DNA of 64,000 bases. Source: Methyloceanibacter methanicus (GTDB lineage: Bacteria > Pseudomonadota > Alphaproteobacteria > Rhizobiales > Methyloligellaceae). Location of the stretch: assembly GCF_001723285.1 (NCBI RefSeq), contig NZ_LPWG01000011.1, positions 376,501-440,500 of the forward strand, read 5' to 3'. This document shows positions 62,752 through 64,000 of the stretch, in pieces. How positions within the stretch are numbered: the first letter of the stretch is position 1; every line of letters starts with the position of its first letter. The notes under the pieces were generated by a model. It saw nothing but the letters and a program-made list of their open reading frames with translations. It made no database searches and was not told the DNA's origin. Position numbers and translations under genes: made by a program.

Positions 62752-62785
62752 TATTAGACGTTGCTAATAAGTTAGTGCAGCTAAC
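62752..62785. promoter_or_regulatory. Double inverted repeat upstream of the sulfur-transporter operon
   Basis: TATTAG-N6-CTAATA (62752-62769) and GTTAG-N5-CTAAC (62771-62785) are adjacent and share TTAG/CTAA half-sites, giving four half-sites in 34 bases. They lie 15 bases before the first YeeE-like gene. The AT-rich pattern suits an ArsR-family (BigR/SqrR-like) operator. The rest of the 377-base gap up to the carboxypeptidase gene (62737-63113) shows no credible gene. Confidence 0.55.
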
Positions 62786-63113
62786 GCCCTTGCGCATGTG
62801 AAATCCTTGACCCCAATCAAAAACCTTCGGAAGCGGCCATTTTGGTGCGGAATTGGCGTGTTTTGGCGCCCCACCGGGTTGCGAAACCGTCTCGGCGCGT
62901 TAGTGTGGCCCCGGGCGCTCCGGTACATCGGTTCGGGAATCCCGTGGGGAGCGCCTGTCACGGAAGAGTCGAATTTGCGTGTGAAATAGGGCGGATGGCT
63001 CACACCGTGGGCATCGCATCGTGCCGGGAAACGCCGCGCGCACGGCGGACCGGGCGCCACGCGGTCAACGCGATAGTGGTCAGCGCCGCCAGGATCGAAG
63101 GGGAACGATATCC

Positions 63114-64000
63114 ATGCTGAGGCGTGCCTTTCTTAGCCTTTTCGCCGCATTCGCCCTTTTGGCGCCGGTGACCGCCACAGCCAGCCCTGCCCTCGTCTTC
63201 GAACCCTATAACGGCACCGTTTTCTATGCCGAGGATCCCGACACGCTGTGGTTCCCGGCCTCGCTCACAAAGATGATGACCGCCTATGTCGCCTTTCACG
63301 CGCTTCGAAACGGCGAGGTCAAACCCGACACACCGGCGATCGTGACCAAGAACGCGCTTGCCGAGCCGCCGACCAAGCTCGGCCTTCCCCTCGGCACGTC
63401 GATTCCGCTCGAGACGGCGATCCGCGTGATCATCGTGAAGTCCGCAAACGATGTCGCCGTCATGGTGGCGGAAACCGTCGGCGGGTCGGTGGAGGGCTTC
63501 GTCGAGCGCATGAACGAGGCGGCAAAACGTCTGGGCATGACGAGCACTCAATTCGCCAACCCGCACGGGCTCCCCAACGAGCAGCAATATACGACCGCGC
63601 GGGATCTCGCCCGCCTCGCCCGCGCCCTCATCATCGAGTTTCCGGAATATGCCGACATCTTCGCGATGACGTCGGTCAGCGTCGGCAAGCTGCAACTCCG
63701 CACCCATAACGGTCTGCTCCGCACCTTCAACGGCGCCGACGGGATGAAGACCGGGTTCATCTGCGATTCCGGCTTCAACATCGTGGTGAGCGCCACCCGG
63801 GACGGGCGCAAGCTCGTGGCCGTCGTGCTTGGTGAGCCGTCGACCCGCGTGCGCAACGCCCGCGCCGCCCAGTTGCTCGAGAACGGATTCAAACGCTATT
63901 TCTGGAAGTCGCTTTTCGGCACCAGCCTCAACGGTCTCGCGCAGCCGGCCGAGCGGGAGGACAAGCCCGCTCATCTGCGCGCGGTCATTTGCGGTCCGCG
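63114..64000 (+). CDS. dacF: D-alanyl-D-alanine carboxypeptidase, 3'-truncated by window edge
   Basis: This exported penicillin-binding protein of the S11 family trims peptidoglycan stem peptides. It has a signal peptide (RRAFLSLFAAFALLAPVTATA) and the catalytic S50-L-T-K53 (SxxK), S110-A-N112 (SxN) and K212-T-G214 (KTG) motifs, in the right order and spacing. The frame is open to base 64000, so the C-terminus is missing; the last visible residues are past the catalytic domain. The symbol is by family. ATG 63114 is the only start placing the signal correctly. Confidence 0.9.
   Translation, partial: MLRRAFLSLFAAFALLAPVTATASPALVFEPYNGTVFYAEDPDTLWFPASLTKMMTAYVAFHALRNGEVKPDTPAIVTKNALAEPPTKLGLPLGTSIPLETAIRVIIVKSANDVAVMVAETVGGSVEGFVERMNEAAKRLGMTSTQFANPHGLPNEQQYTTARDLARLARALIIEFPEYADIFAMTSVSVGKLQLRTHNGLLRTFNGADGMKTGFICDSGFNIVVSATRDGRKLVAVVLGEPSTRVRNARAAQLLENGFKRYFWKSLFGTSLNGLAQPAEREDKPAHLRAVICGP

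Noticed and set aside
1..64000. CRISPR arrays, insertion sequences and rRNA genes
   Set aside because: No regularly spaced repeats, no transposase reading frames with terminal inverted repeats and no rRNA-like stretch were seen. The only tandem repeats are the hairpins at 46284-46416 and the module array.

Overview
The window is GC-rich, densely coded DNA. It looks like the chromosome of an alphaproteobacterial methylotroph of the Hyphomicrobiales, in the Methyloceanibacter / Hyphomicrobium / Methyloligella neighbourhood; the genus is an inference from gene content. The decisive evidence is a nearly complete serine cycle (ftfL, sga, hprA, mtdA, fch, mtkA, mtkB, ppc, mcl, and a divergent glycerate kinase) plus the diagnostic ethylmalonyl-CoA pathway genes ccr, ecm and mcd. 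This is the layout of methylotrophs that regenerate glyoxylate without isocitrate lyase.

Layout. 1-5.0 kb: 3-hydroxybutyrate dehydrogenase (cut by the left edge), an LssY_C protein, a one-domain voltage-gated cation channel and several small secreted proteins. 5.0-10.9 kb, minus strand: 3-hydroxybutyryl-CoA dehydrogenase, ETF alpha and beta, rhomboid protease, cobalamin adenosyltransferase, an SDR and TspO. 11-11.8 kb: an AT-rich orphan membrane gene. 11.8-17.5 kb: mcd and ccr, divergent from ecm. 17.5-25.9 kb: a kinase-like/receiver protein that has lost its phospho-histidine, Bfd/bacterioferritin with a likely Irr box, an esterase, an HNH nuclease, a thiol-redox group (CcdA, thioredoxin, DsbB) and an aldo/keto reductase. 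26 kb: tRNA-Leu(CAA), then a CapA-like protein. 27.6-32.3 kb: the strangest part, three tandem copies of a two-gene module. 32.4-46.2 kb: a hydrolase, a pentameric ligand-gated channel homologue, two P450s, small stress or secreted proteins, a glutamine synthetase homologue, a phasin and a BON-LysM protein. 46.4-59.6 kb: the serine-cycle block. 59.6-64 kb: a DksA-like protein, a methyltransferase-fold protein, an LHPP-like phosphatase, a split YeeE/YedE transporter and a D-Ala-D-Ala carboxypeptidase cut by the right edge.

How the genes fit together. FtfL and Fch/MtdA carry C1 units on tetrahydrofolate to the methylene level for serine synthesis. Sga, HprA and glycerate kinase convert serine to phosphoglycerate. 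Ppc, MtkAB and Mcl turn PEP into glyoxylate and acetyl-CoA. Acetyl-CoA is then recycled to glyoxylate through crotonyl-CoA by Hbd, Ccr, Ecm and Mcd. ETF accepts electrons from Mcd, and the cobalamin adenosyltransferase can supply the Ecm cofactor. Hydroxybutyrate dehydrogenase and the phasin tie in PHB storage.

Two overall points matter most. First, at least ten genes, including the metabolically central mcd and ppc, are broken by an apparent single missing base, always in the same sense. This points to residual deletion errors in the consensus, so these genes should be read as probably intact in the cell. Second, the 27.6-32.3 kb array has the architecture of a polymorphic toxin/immunity locus: a near-identical phage Mu F-like N-terminus, a divergent C-terminus and a translationally coupled small membrane protein. 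I cannot match it to a named system. Two of its three large genes carry in-frame stop codons that missing-base errors would not explain.
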